DNA of 64,000 bases from Heterodera schachtii (GCA_023374025.1 SIJG01000093.1:420760-484759), one strand, 5' to 3'. Positions 1-11,637 are shown, numbered from the stretch's first letter. Notes: generated from the letters alone by a model not told the origin. Made by a program: numbers and translations.

Positions 1-49
1 AAAATCATTTCATGTCCAATGCTACTTTTTATAAATATGTTTTGCATTA

Positions 50-1358
50 TTTCAGTTTGTTTTATTGGAAGCTGAAGGCGGCTTTATACCACTCTGACAT
101 CCTCGACTCTCTTTTGCCATTGTCTTTTCCTTTTCCGCTGCTCATCAATCTGTCCTCCGTTTTGCCTGCCGATTCTCTCGATGCGTCCCATGTTTCCGTC
201 AACATTGAACTGAAAGGTGGGGTTTCTCAATTTTGCTAATCATTCTCACTTTTTCCCATTTGATTAAGAGAAGGCTCTCGTCGACCCGTTGTCTCTTTTT
301 GCCGTCGATGATCAGCAAAATTATTCGGAGAATGACCCTTTGGTACTGAAACGGAGGGGCTTGGATTTAGTTTTTCAATTTAAAAAAATTTTCTTTCAGT
401 TTTTAATTTCCTCCATTTTCAGCAGCAGAATGGGGCTCTCTGCTCGTCGGTCGTTTGGTCGGTCGGTCTCTTCCAACGGCACCATTTCCGCAACGGCACA
501 ATTGGGGCACTGTGTTTGGAGTGTGGCCAAGTGTTGTGGGAGATGGACACGGACGCGCAGTTGACGGACCACATTGTGAACAAACACCCTGAGTACATGC
601 CGAATTCGTTGGCAGCGAACGTGGCACCGGCGACGGGTAAACACAAGACACGAAATAATCATTAACTAATTACATAATTACCAATCAAATGAGAGAAAAT
701 TAAACTCATGGCCATGCGATTTACTGGGAACCTTTGCCATTTTGAAACGTCTCTCATTCATTGGTCCCATTCTCTTCTCTCAGATTTGTACCGCGAGGGC
801 GGCGCGCGCAATTTCAGCTGCAAATGGAGCAGTCGCAACGCGCGTTCCGCGTACAATTGTCCGCTGTGGGGATTGTTCGTGCCGGAGCACAACGCGCTTT
901 TCCGTCGGCAGAATCACAACCATCCGATGCCAATGAGAGCGGGAAGAAGCGGTAGGAACAGCCAAATGCACACACCCAAAAAAGGGCTGACCAATCAAGC
1001 GGACCCCGGGACGTAATTGATTTCAACTCCGCGACCGGGATTCGAGAAAGGAATTCCCGACACTATATCCCAATTTTTCGAGATTTTGCCTTTTTTTTGT
1101 TATAAGAAAAGGATGGAACATCTTGCTTTTTAAGGGCATTCAGTGGTGCCGAACAGCGTCTATGTGGACAGAAAGGGCAAGGATTGGCGTAAATCCCTTC
1201 AAAATGGCCCATGCAACATGGTCGGCAAGGCGAACTGTGGCAGGGCGACGAACGCGGCGGCCGACACTCTGTGCCCTTACCGCGCGCTGTACGTGGCCAA
1301 GCGGAAGGCCATTTTCCATCGGTTGGAGCATAACCATGAACAGAAGAAGAAGCTTTGA
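50..1358 (+). CDS. C2H2 + FLYWCH-like zinc-finger protein, gene A (5' end uncertain)
   Basis: Exons read as about 54-230, 273-342, 423-636, 784-951 and 1144-1358, the last three joined by canonical GT-AG introns in matching phase and ending at TGA 1356-1358. Exon 3 encodes a C2H2 finger (CLECG, then H-x4-H in DHIVNKHP; spacing C-x2-C-x12-H-x4-H). Exon 4 (NFSCKW...HNHP) and exon 5 (CNMVGKANCGR...HNHE) look like two FLYWCH-type modules, which characteristically end in an HNH motif. Such proteins are usually nuclear DNA-binding regulators; targets cannot be told from sequence. A near-identical copy of exons 2-3 and the following intron lies inverted at 49.05-49.46 kb in gene B. Compared with B, exon 3 here has extra residues (GLFQRHHF) before RNGTIG. 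The first exon is weakly supported and the start codon was not found; it may lie upstream of the window. Confidence 0.7.
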
Positions 1359-1859
1359 TGGCCAAATGACGAGAGAGAGAAAACATTTCATATTTATCAC
1401 TTTACCAAATTCCAAAATTTTCATTCATTCATTAATTGTCCATTTATGCCGAAACATCGATTACACACATTCTGATGATTATAACCATTTTTGACTTCGC
1501 TCATACAAATTGTTGTCTATTATTCTATGTTTGAAAAAGATTTAATTTAATTATTTGTTCATTATTAAATTTTTCGTCAGATTTAAGCAAAAATACTTAG
1601 GCTCCTCCTTTCGGCACTAACACATTAAAGTTTTTCCTTGAAAAGTTGAGACAGATTTTTGAATGTTTTAGAAGAATGAACTTCCAAGCAGAAAAGATGA
1701 TAAGTTTATAGTTTTTTTTATGACTCGCCGTTTTGTCAATGTGTGCCGATCTTGCGGCCAGCGAACTCAAATGGTGCAAAATTTATTTTAGTTTTGGCAT
1801 GGCATTTTCCTTCATAAAATTTGTTTTTTTCGTGTAAGGGTTTTCCTGAAAATTCATTA

Positions 1860-2978
1860 CTTCGGCCGAAAAATCAATTGGGCCAAGCGACGGTCCCTCA
1901 AAAAGCAGCAACAGCAACAAATTGAGGTCAAAGCTGAGAAAGAATAATGCTTTCGGTGTATATAATGTTTAAAATATTTAAATTGGAATTTATTCGAATG
2001 GGAAAATCTCCGAACTTTTCGGGGATTGAAATTGGAATTTAAAAAACTGATTGTAAGTTCAGTACGAAGTGCAGCAATTGCTGAAGCTGATCGAACACAT
2101 CCGGGAGAAGTACCCGGACAAAACGGAGATCAGCTCGTTGGACATTCTCCGCTTTGTGCAGGAAATGCACGGCGGAATGGCCAACGGACCGTACGGCGAA
2201 TGGCCCTACCGCAGCTTCAACATGTGGCTGATGCAGCACCAACGCCGCAACACAATGGGCGAGTTGGGCACACTTCGGCAAAACGGACAAATGACAGCAA
2301 TTTGTGTTGGACACCCCCCGAAAAATGGGGGCAATTATCGGTCAAAATGCCATATGGGCGAATTGAGAAAAGCGCCTCGGAGATGGAGGGGGGGGGGGGG
2401 GGGAGCGAAGACGAGAATTTTTCGGACCATGCCGTTTTCGTACGGGTCGTTTTCGTACAGCACAAGTTTTTGGCTGCAACTTTTTTCCTGGCCAACCATA
2501 TCCAACATTGTTGGCATCATTCGATAGCTCTAAGTGTACTCTATTAGCATGTAAAATTTAAAAAAATTTCTTTAAGATTGAAAAAGTTATGCCAGCAGAA
2601 TTCAAAAAATCAGATTTTCAAACAATATTGATAATAACTTTTTTGAACCTTAATGAAATTTTTCGAAATCTTGCAGGCTAAGAGGACACTTAGAGCTAAT
2701 GATTGGTATCAAGATTGTTGGATTTGCTTAAACAATAAAAAAAGTTATATCCAAAAACTTTTACTCGTACGAAAAGCCACCGGACCCATAATTTGTAATG
2801 TCATATTTCAGCATTTATGCCGCAAAGCATTGACGCGTTGAAATTCGCGGATGAGATGGACCAGGAGGAGGAGCAGCTGATCAGTTCGTCCGTCAACGCC
2901 CTTCTGATGAATTGTCGCCGTCAGTTGCGTTCGGGCCAACAGAACACTTTCATTCCGTTGCTTCCGTTCGGCGTTTGA
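1860..2978 (+). CDS. Unrecognised protein, three exons (5' partial)
   Basis: Exons 1860?-1926, 2063-2303 and 2812-2978 join in phase through GT-AG introns and end at TGA 2976-2978. The first exon is basic and Gln-rich (KRRSLKKQQQQQ). The middle exon is helical and charged (LLKLIEHIREKYPDKTEIS, then MANGPYGEWPYRSFNMW). The last exon is acidic then ends LLPFGV. GC-rich exons and clean phases argue for a real gene. I do not recognise the family and no start codon was found. The 508-bp second intron carries a small foldback insertion (about 2435-2785) and a G-run at 2387-2402. It follows gene A by about 500 bp on the same strand, but gene A ends in its own stop, so I treat it as separate. Confidence 0.55.
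2435..2785. mobile_element. Small foldback/MITE-like insertion in intron
   Basis: Imperfect inverted ends: TTTTCGTACGGGTCG... then AAGTTTTTGG on the left, and the reverse complement of both (AAAAACTTTTACTCGTACGAAAA) on the right. A second inner inverted pair surrounds the centre (ATCATTCGATAGCTCTAAGTGT against ACACTTAGAGCTAATGAT). No coding potential. It resembles in design the element at 25.48-25.82 kb, which also has an inner ATCATTCGAAAGCTC pair. Confidence 0.5.
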
Positions 2979-3179
2979 TGAGAAGGAAAAAAAACAATTT
3001 AAATCAATGATTTTAATGGATTTTTAAATATTTCATTTATTCAATGCATTTTTTCAAATATTTTACAAAAATTCTAATGCCCACAAGATTTTAGGGATTT
3101 GTTTGGGGGGGGAGGGGTAGAGAAAAACAAATTTACATTTTGTGCAGCAGAAGTAACCCAAATTTGCGGCCCCATATAA

Positions 3180-4170
3180 ACCCAGAAAATCCACCTATGT
3201 GTAAAACTTGGTAAAATCCGCCTATTTGTAAAACTTGACACAGTAAAAAATAAAATAAAATCCATCCGTTTGTGAAACTTGACGCACGCATTAAAAAATT
3301 AATACAAAAATCCGCCTGATTGTAAAACTTGACACACTAAAAAAATAATACAAAATCCATCTGTTTGTGAAACTTGACGCACGCATTAAAAAATTAATAC
3401 AAAAATCCGCCTGATTGTAAAACTTGACGCAATAAAAAAAATACAAAAATTTGCCTATTTGTAAAACTTGACACACTAAAAAAATAATACAAAATCCATC
3501 TGTTTGTGAAACTTGACGCACGCATTAAAAAATTAATACAAAAATCCGCCTGATTGTAAAACTTGACACACTAAAAAAATAATACAAAATCCATCTGTTT
3601 GTGAAACTTGACGCACGCATTAAAAAATTAATACAAAAATCCGCCTGATTGTAAAACTTGACACACTAAAAAAAATACAAAAATTTGCCTATTTGTAAAA
3701 CTTGACACACTAAAAAAATAATATAAAATCCATCCGTTTGTGAAACTTGACGCACGCATTAAAAAATTAATACAAAAATCCGCCTGATTGTAAAACTTGA
3801 CACACTAAAAAAATAATACAAAATCCATCTGTTTGTGAAACTTGACGCACGCATTAAAAAATTAATACAAAAATCCGCCTGATTGTAAAACTTGACACAC
3901 TAAAAAAATAATACAAAATCCGCCTATTTGTAAAACTTGCCACAGTAAAAAATAATACAAAAATTCGCCTGTTTGTACAACTTGACGCAATAAAAAAATT
4001 AATACAAAATCCACCTGATTGTAAAACTTGACACACGGATTAAAAAATTAATATAAAAATCCGTTTTTTTATAAAACTTGACGCACGCACTAAAAAAATA
4101 ATACAAAAATTTGCCTCTTTGTAAAACTTGACGCACTATAAAATTAATACAGAATCCACCTATGTGTAAC
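3180..4170. repeat. Tandem minisatellite, alternating 45- and 49-bp units
   Basis: About 20 units built on a core TTGTAAAACTTGACACA / TTGTGAAACTTGACGCA followed by an A-rich spacer with AATAC. Two subtypes (about 45 and 49 bp) mostly alternate, giving a higher-order period near 94 bp; units diverge toward both ends. ORFs crossing it on the minus strand are repeat artefacts. Confidence 0.9.
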
Positions 4171-4423
4171 GCCCCAATTTTTCTCTTAAAAATAGGCTCA
4201 AAAGCGCAAAATTTTGCCATTTTTTGACTAAATCTGTTAAAAATTATAAACTGCCTTGAGCATAAATGGGTAATTTCATTTGCTGATTTTACATAAAAAA
4301 TCAATTTGATTCACGGGATAATAATGGGCAATTAATTGAATTTAATATTGATTAAACATATTATCATTTCATTTTTGCTTTAACTTTTGGATTTAAAAAA
4401 AGGAAAAATTTAATTTAAAACAG

Positions 4424-4470
4424 TCCGGCGGATGTTTCGACGCGGTAATATTCGCAACGCGTAAAAGCAG
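4424..4470 (-). pseudogene. 47-bp fragment of the sphingomyelinase-like exon
   Basis: The stretch starting GTCCGGCGGATGTTTCG matches, with a few mismatches, the start of an exon of the phosphodiesterase gene at about 47371-47417, in the same orientation. Nothing around it continues the gene, so it is an isolated fragment. Confidence 0.6.
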
Positions 4471-4635
4471 TGCCAAATGGAAATGCCGGCGCAGCAAGGG
4501 GAGGTGAGAGACAGGCGGAGTAAATGAGATTAAAGAAGAAATCCTATTAAAATTAATCTTTTTAATTGGGATGGATACATTTTGGGTTTTAAATATATTT
4601 AAATTGGTAAATTCGTTTTTCCCGTGCCATTCTCA

Positions 4636-5087
4636 GAGACGGTGTTTTATTACGTCTCCTCCTCCTCTTCCGCCGCCAATTTCCATCGGCGCCCTTTGCC
4701 CCGCCTTTTTTCTCCCCACCCGCGCCGTCTCAGTTTCACTTCGATGGCCATTTTCACAGTGATTGCCATCATCATCATGTTCTTCTCCTTCAAAATGCAC
4801 TCCAAATTCAATCAACAGTTTCAACAAAGGCACAACGCCCACGACAATTCAGTGGCATTGCCAAAACAAAATTCGTTTTCCGGTCTCTTTTCTCTTCTCT
4901 GTGTTTGCTTTTTTGTGCCATCATTTCTGCTATTTTGTTCTCAATCTCCGCCATTGTTCTGTTTTTGGTTTCGAGCAGTGGCCGTACAAATAAATTCCAA
5001 TTGCCGCCAATGGCGGCACAAAAAACAGTGCGTAAGCCTTTGGAGCAATCAATGGATATAATTAATGACTGTTTTTCAAATAAATAA
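4636..5087 (+). CDS. Possible small membrane protein (weak)
   Basis: A TTCTCAG acceptor precedes a GC-richer stretch. One frame has a hydrophobic run (SMAIFTVIAIIIMFFSF) near 4740-4800, and a second run (FCAIISAILFSISAIVLF) lies in another frame near 4905-4970, ending at a stop at 5085-5087. Linking them needs an intron that I could not place cleanly. It could be a two-helix membrane protein or chance; the family is not recognised. Confidence 0.25.
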
Positions 5088-5089
5088 AT

Positions 5090-6500
5090 TCATTAGTTAC
5101 CGGCCCATCGCCGATTTTATTACGCACCAAAACATAGACCGACTAGGGGGAATCCATTTTAATAGTGAGACTTTGTGTTTTTTTTATATTATCTCATTAA
5201 CGAGAGTGGGGGGGGGGGATCTCAATTGTTTATGAGGCCAGTTTCCCGAGTTAAATAGTTAGTGCTTTGTTGTTCAAGGCAAAATTTTTTTTTGGCTTTT
5301 TCGTGTCTGTGTCTCGACTCCTTCCAGAGGCAATTATCAATCTCGAGTTCTGAAAAATGTCTATCGAAAAGAGTTCTCTACAAAGAATCCCGGCAAATCT
5401 TTGCGATTTTATATATCCAATTAAAAATTGTTCTACGGGGGGTTGCTTTCTTCACCTGATTGCCTCGACCATTTTTGACCAACCCTGCACCGAAGAACGG
5501 GCATTTTGAGCGACCATTTCGTTGGCCACAAAATAACTCAGCGGGAAAACGCCACAACACGAAGCGGAGGAATGGAGCACAACAACCAAAACCAAAGGGG
5601 AAATAAACGCCACAGGCGTTTCTGGCTCCCAAAATTCCACTAACATTGTCTAAATTTGACCCAAAATCAACAACATGTCCACTAAAATTACTATTTATTT
5701 AAAGTGAATTGAAAGAAATTATGAAGATTTTGGTGCCGAGGTGATAGCCGACGAAAATTTTAAAGACCACGATTATGACAAATAGAAAATGTTTATTTAT
5801 AAAATAAATATTTTTTTTTTATGAATATATTTAATATTTTTGATGTTTATGTAGCTATTATTTCATGAAAAAAATTATTTGAAAAAATAAATAAATAAAT
5901 TTTGAATTTTTTCAGGACCCGTTACTCGGACTCGGTTTAAAAACTTGGACCCGGACCCGGCTTTTCTGGACCCGGCAATACCCCGGACCCAATTTTTGCC
6001 CAAATACCCGGACCCGGCCAACCCTAGTTAAAATTGAATCTTACAAAATATAATCCATTATACAAAATAGTGAATTTTTTAAATTATTTTTTTATTTATA
6101 TTTAAAAATTTAATCGTATTATTAAATTCATTGACATAAATTTAATTATTTTATAAATCAATTGAGTTCCATATTCCAATATCATTAAAAAAGTGTGCAT
6201 AAAATACATATTATAGGAACTTTTGTTTATTCTTAAGCATTCCAATCAATAGAAAATGAATGATGATTTTGGGGTTCAAAGATTAGATGCATTTGGAGGG
6301 AGGGAAAGGGCAATGGTTGGAGAGATTGGTCGATATTTTTTGCCTTCATTTTGTGAGTTTTTTGTTGCCATTTTATGTAGCAGATTAACCTTTCTAAAAA
6401 GGCGTATCCAAAATGACTGAAGCAGAGGAGGAGGAGAAGGGGGTAATTAAGAGGAGGGAACAATTCAAAGAGAGCCAATTTTGAGAGGGCATTCCATGTT
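5090..6500. other. No gene recognised; AT-rich with a GGACCCGG-rich patch
   Basis: A 64-codon minus-strand ORF (5452-5646) with one hydrophobic segment is the only coding hint. At 5920-6025 the sequence is an array of GGACCCGG/GACCCGGC words ending in CCAACCCTAG, which looks like one arm of an iterated-repeat element of the kind seen at 41.9 and 55.5 kb. The rest is AT-rich with homopolymers. Confidence 0.5.
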
Positions 6501-6545
6501 GAATTGTTAAATTACCCTCTTGAATTTGTCAAAGTTCACCAGCAG

Positions 6546-9500
6546 ATGTGCCGAATTGCGCTGCCACACATTTGTCTGTATGTGCTTCTCTGTTTGTATT
6601 TGTTGGCCGGCGCGTGGGCCTTCGCGTGCATTGAACACAACGCGGAACGCGCGGAACAGGCCAAAAAATTGGAACGCATTGGTTGGTGATGGGTTACGAT
6701 ATTTACTGATTTACCGTACTTGCTCGATTATAACCCCCGGGGACTCTATTGTTCAACCCCCCTCAAAAGGCGGGCTTTATTCGAGAGGAGGGGGTTCTAA
6801 TGGAGCAAGTACGGTTTCGCGCCGGCATTTATGCGTCATTGGCGCGCATTTTGCAGTTTTTTGAGGGCAAAGTGCCCACGCTGATGAACGACCCCAAACG
6901 TCGCCCGAGGGGCTGCAACGATTGTTGGACGAAGTGGTGCCGCCCCGGTGGAGTCCGATGTCGTCCGTACTGTACGTACTTGCATTACACACCAGGGATG
7001 GCATGGAATTCTGATCCAATTTCCGACATTCTTGGACCTCGGGATTCCGATTTACGAGAAATTGTTGACCCTCGGAATTCCGATTTCCGAAAATTTCTGT
7101 GGCTTCGGAGTGCCATCCCTGTTACACACCCAACAGCAGGAGGTCCCAGTGTTTCGAGAATGAATTTGCCCGAGTTTTGCCACACCAAGAATTTGTCAAA
7201 GATCGAAAGCCAAGAAAAAATAAGAAATTATCAATTGGGACTATCAAATGCAAATGGAAATATACTTTTTATAAAAATTAAAGGCATAAATCACTGCTCT
7301 CTGCTGTGCCGTTGTTGGGCTTCACAATCATTAAACTTCCAATTCCATCCATTTTCCGTTTTAGACCACCGGTTACGGTCCCACGACTCCACTCACTCCA
7401 CTGGGACAATGGCTGTCCATCGGATACGGACTTTTAGGAATGTTTTCCGCTGCTCAATTGTTGTCCATTCACTGACCGTAACCCCGTTACAGGCATTCCG
7501 CTTACCGTACTCGCCGCGGTGGATATCGGTCGCTTTCTGTCCGACGTGGTGCTCATTTCGTACGACAAATTCCTGGTGTTTTGCAAATTTTAATTTTCCC
7601 ATTTATTAATTTTTCACAATTGCAGAGAACTGCCAAAAATGTGTTGGCATTTTGCGGGGTTCGCTGTCGGACTGGCAAAGTGATTTCGCATGTGGAGACG
7701 AAGGCGCTGCAGTCGCTGAACCGACTGCAGCAGAAAAAGCCAATGTGAGCAAAACGAATGGGGGAGGGGCCTACAAAAGTCAACAAATACCGTGCTGTAT
7801 CCGCAGCATTCAAAATTTCATATTTTGTACATAATGTAAATTGCCCTACTTTCCACGACCCAATCCCGTCATAAACTTGTCCCTCTGTTCGTCCCATCCC
7901 AAGCCAATCCTATCCCTCTCATTTCCAATGTTATCGTGCCATTTCTTCTTATTCACCTCTGTTGCATATGCCATCCATTTCTCTTATTCCCTTTTGTGTT
8001 TTGCCGTCATTACCCCTCATCCTATCCAAAGTCCATCCCCATTGTGCCAGTATATAAGTCCACTCAATTTCCCCCCTCGGGGGCTGCGAGATGTCTGCAG
8101 TGGGTCAGTCTGTGCCGTTCTTTGCCTTTGGCAATCCTTTCCCAAATAACCAATTGCACTGACCCACCCAAAATGCTCTGAGGTTGTTGTTGACCCAAAC
8201 TTATTCCCGGTTTTTATCATATAATTATTTGTCAATGCTTTTCCTACAATAAATCCCTCTCTCTTAAAATGCTAATTTGAAATGGCTTAAAGCCTTAAAC
8301 CCGGGGACACAACACCTTTTTGGTGCCACGACCCGTTGTGTCAATTTTTTTTTGTTAAAAAGAGAGAGAGAGAAAATTATAATTCCAGAGCATTCCGGAC
8401 AGAAAGTCTGAGGCTAAAAGGCTTAAATTTGAACAATGCAGACATTAAAAAGGGATGCAGACCCAAAAAAAAATTTATCCCATTATTGGAGTATTAAAAA
8501 GAATAAAGCTTCTGGCAAAAGACTAAAAGCATGGCAAATTGCTATTTACAATGCAAACGGGCCATCAGATAATGAGGAGTTGCTTTTTTTTGTGCTGATT
8601 TTGGCAGAGTACGGTAATGGAAAAACCAAAGTGGCATATTTTGTGATCAGTGATCAATGCGGTGTGCTTCAATGTGATAAATTGTTAATTTTTGTGATTT
8701 TGCGGTTTTCAAAAGGCTAAGTGCCAAATGTTTTGAGCATGAGAAGATAAAGGCTAGTCGCAGCTGTGTGCTCCTAGCTGGGCTGTGTGCCGATGTGGCT
8801 GTGTGCCAGAAAGTGGTCGAAGCTGTGTGCTCCCAGAAAAGAGATCAATTAATGGGTGAAATGAGCGTAAGCCATTGACTAGTCGAAGCTGTGTGCTCCT
8901 GTTGTCAAGCGAAAAATGGCAGATAACGCTGTGTGCTTAAAATGACTGTGGGCTTAGTGCCGAAAAATGCATTGTGAATTTGAAGGCATAAAGCCGTAAA
9001 TGTGATTTCTGTTTTTGTTTGTATTATGTGATGCTAACAGGTTAAATGTTGAACCGTTTTTAATGCCAAAATTGGTTTTACGGAACAGAATAATAAATGA
9101 CAATGCACAATTCGAGCGAATGAAATTTAATGGAGATGCAGAAAAGAAGTTTTGAGAGAAGCCAAAAAAAAAAGGAAAGAATGTGTGACAATCAGAGAAA
9201 AGGCTGAAAAAAATGCGCAATTGAAGTACCATAATTGAAATAAAGTAATTGAAATGGAATGATGCAATTTAAAAAAGGAAAAAGGCTAAAAAAAAAAAGA
9301 AGCAGCAAGAGAAAATTTGTTTTGTGAAATGAATATGAAATTTAAAAAAGAACCGGAGACTGCTTAATGAAAGGAAAAGAAAATTTGCCATTAAAGTCAA
9401 ATTAACCCGAGATGAGGGTATCAAAAAAAAAATGGCATGATGGACTAATTGGAAAGGGGAGCGTTGCATGAATTCTCCGGCAACGAATGATCATGTTCAT

Positions 9501-10689
9501 CAATGAGCGCCCGCCCGAAGGCTGATCAGAACGACAGACGCTTGAAGCTGATCGGAAGTGATGAGGCAAAAGCCAGGAGGCTTTTTTTCGAGGAGGAGAG
9601 AAATGCTGTATCCGCAGCATTCAAAATTTCATATTTTGTACATAATGTAAATTGCCCTACTTTCCACGACCCAATCCCGTCATAAACTTGTCCCTCTGTT
9701 CGTCCCATCCCAAGCCAATCCTATCCCTCTCATTTCCAATGTTATCGTGCCATTTCTTCTTATTCACCTCTGTTGCATATGCCATCCATTTCTCTTATTC
9801 CCTTTTGTGTTTTGCCGTCATTACCCCTCATCCTATCCAAAGTCCATCCCCATTGTGCCAGTATATAAGTCCACTCAATTTCCCCCCTCGGGGGCTGCGA
9901 GATGTCTGCAGTGGGTCAGTCTGTGCCGTTCTTTGCCTTTGGCAATCCTTTCCCAAATAACCAATTGCACTGACCCACCCAAAATGCTCTGAGGTTGTTG
10001 TTGACCCAAACTTATTCCCGGTTTTTATCATATAATTATTTGTCAATGCTTTTCCTACAATAAATCCCTCTCTCTTAAAATGCTAATTTGAAATGGCTTA
10101 AAGCCTTAAACCCGGGGACACAACATACCGTAAAACCAATACCAGAAAAAAATTACGGTAATTGCAAATGATTTCTGTGTTTGTTTATAATAGGGTTGCA
10201 TTGGCCATATCGAAGAAGAAAGGACGGCAAAAACACAGAGACGAAGACGGAAGAGGAAGAGAAGGAAACGACGGCGGAGTGGACAAAATGCAAAAAGAAA
10301 AAGGCAAAACGGAGCCGAAGGGTCAGTTTTTCACTGTCGAAGATTGACCATGACCATTTAATGAGTGTCATTTGTGTGGCTTTTATGAGCAATTAGTGAC
10401 ATTTCCTCCAGGGAAGCGCCGTTTGCCCCTTTCCGTAAATGCCGCCATTCTTTTGCTTTTCTGTATGCTCGGCGGCGTCGTTTACATTGCAGCGGCGGGC
10501 AGTGACCACAATTTCATCGAAGGCTTCTTCGTCACTTTCAATTTGGTGGCCAATCTTACGATGAGCGGTGAATGAATGATTTCGCAAAATAAAATGATTT
10601 ACCTTTTTGGCACTTTACCATTTCAGAAATGCCAACCGATATTTCTCGGCTTATGACACTGATCTACATTTTTGTGTTCGTTACTTTTG
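6546..10689 (+). CDS. TWK-type two-pore-domain potassium channel (3' incomplete)
   Basis: Exons: 6546-~6683 (TM1: ICLYVLLCLYLLAGAWAF), ~6868-6975, 7365-7437 (TTGYGPTT, first selectivity filter), 7493-7575 (GIPLTVLAAVDIGRFLSD), 7626-7744, 10194-10321 (basic/acidic cytoplasmic loop), 10412-10567 (TM3 and second pore helix, FIEGFFVTFNLVANLTMS) and 10627-10689 (EMPTDISRLMTLIYIFVFVTFG). K2P channels are dimeric plasma-membrane leak channels setting resting potential. The ATG at 6546 is the first in the TM1 frame. Oddities: the second pore reads NLTMSEMPTD where K2P channels usually have a TIGFGD-like filter; the first pore helix is short; intron 7438-7492 has no GT donor; no exon continues TM4. 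The 2.4-kb intron 5 holds the duplicated minigene; two small insertions sit at 6711-6812 and 6993-7121. Confidence 0.8.
6711..6812. mobile_element. About 100-bp inverted-repeat element in the K2P intron
   Basis: Ends are inverted: ACCGTACTTGCTCGATTATA on the left and GGTTCTAATGGAGCAAGTACGGT on the right, around a C/G-rich centre. Non-coding. It lies directly before the second channel exon. Confidence 0.65.
6993..7121. mobile_element. 129-bp hAT-like MITE with perfect 8-bp target duplication
   Basis: Inverted ends CAGGGATGGCA / TGCCATCCCTG are flanked on both sides by TTACACAC (6985-6992 and 7122-7129). An 8-bp duplication and CAGGG termini are typical of hAT-superfamily derivatives. The interior is two diverged copies of a GGATTCCGATTT-bearing unit. 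It starts 18 bp after the channel exon ending at 6975. Confidence 0.85.
7793..8314 (+). repeat. 522-bp direct repeat, copy 1 (K2P intron)
   Basis: Begins TGCTGTATCCGCAGCATTC and ends GGGGACACAACA. An apparently identical copy lies at 9604-10125, 1811 bp downstream. It contains a pyrimidine-rich 5' half, a TATA-like box, a short ORF and an AATAAA (see next entry). Near identity implies a recent duplication or conversion. Confidence 0.9.
8051..8253 (+). CDS. Minigene-like unit: TATA box, 23-codon ORF, AATAAA (copy 1)
   Basis: TATATAA at 8051-8057 lies 34 bp before ATG 8091. The ORF 8091-8162 starts MSAVGQSVPFF and ends NNQLH, and AATAAA follows at 8248-8253. The order and spacing resemble a compact polymerase II unit, but nothing proves expression. 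Inside the ORF, GTGGGTCAGT pairs with ACTGACCCAC, so a structured RNA is an alternative. The same unit is repeated at 9862-10064. No family recognised. Confidence 0.35.
8320..9600. other. Intron interior with a GCTGTGTGCTCC-type repeat
   Basis: Between the two 522-bp copies. At 8755-8945 the word GAAGCTGTGTGCTCC and variants recur about seven times. Further on it is A-rich (many AAAAAGGCTAAA-like runs). A 60-codon ORF at 9503-9685 runs into the second repeat copy. No recognised gene. Confidence 0.6.
9604..10125 (+). repeat. 522-bp direct repeat, copy 2 (K2P intron)
   Basis: Second copy of 7793-8314, again with TATATAA (9862-9868), the 23-codon ORF (9902-9973) and AATAAA (10059-10064). No difference from copy 1 was noticed when read side by side. 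The next channel exon starts 68 bp later at 10194. Confidence 0.9.
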
Positions 10690-11637
10690 GTAATACATTT
10701 TTACGTTTCAGCAAAATAAGGCGGACAGAAAGAGCACTAAATTAAAAGTACTGTAATTTTTTGGAAAACAGTGCAAATTACAGTAATTTATAGTACTTCC
10801 AATTTCATAGTCCGAAGTCTAACTTTTTTTGGTTCAGATCACCCTGATAGAGTGGTTTGATCACTGTGGTGTAATTGCCTTTTTTGATCAGCAAGAAAAT
10901 TTATAATAGTATAAAATTTTTCGGAATTTTTCATGCGCTATAAAAAACAAGAAATGTATTCAAAGTTTTGACCTTGTAATTTTACGCCATATTTGGGACA
11001 ATTTTCGGAAAATTTCTTAAAATAAAGTGACGAAAACTTTCTTGACGTTATAAAAAAATTTAAAATTAAAAAAAAGTGATAAAACATAAATTTTTTGTGC
11101 GGTTCTTAATATTTTTTGACATTTAATTCCGCCAATTCTGCACCTCTAACACGGATTCAAACAATTCAAAGATTTTAAATTCTAAATCCACATTTTTTTA
11201 AATTGCTAAAATACATACATGAAAACAAACTGGAAGCCATATCAGCCTTTAGATTTTAGTTTTTTTTTCTAAGTTGATGAAAAATCATACACTGCTTTTT
11301 TTTGTGTTTGCTGTGGCTTGTGCGGGAGCGGGAGCGGACGTCGTCGCTAATGTATTTTTTATACTATAATAAAAAAAAATTTCTGATACCATTCAAATAC
11401 AATAGTTTGTTTGCCCCGGAAATATTAAAAAAATATATATTTCTAAGAAATGTTTTAAAAAATCGGATTATTTATGAAAAATTTACCCTCCCTCCCTGTC
11501 TCAATTGTCCGTCGTACGGGCCTTGGCCTAGAATTCTTTGTATATCCAAAAAATTTGGGGGAAAGGAAGACAAACCGTAAAAAATTTATCACTGTTATTG
11601 AATGTATAAAAAGTGCCTGTTTTTCTTTAGGTTATCC

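Noticed and set aside
3180..4170. CRISPR-like array
   Set aside because: Units are directly adjacent without unique spacers and the setting is eukaryotic; it is a minisatellite.
3291..4304. Minus-strand ORFs with repeated FTNRRI / VKFYN words
   Set aside because: They are translations of the 45/49-bp tandem repeat, with no splice signals or conserved motif.
6749..7609. 286-codon plus-strand ORF over the K2P gene
   Set aside because: Wrong frame: the channel motifs TTGYGP and GIPLTVLAAVDIG lie in other frames joined by introns, and the ORF runs through two insertions.
8436..8720. 94-codon ORF in the K2P intron
   Set aside because: No conserved motif, AT-rich codons and no splice context; likely chance.
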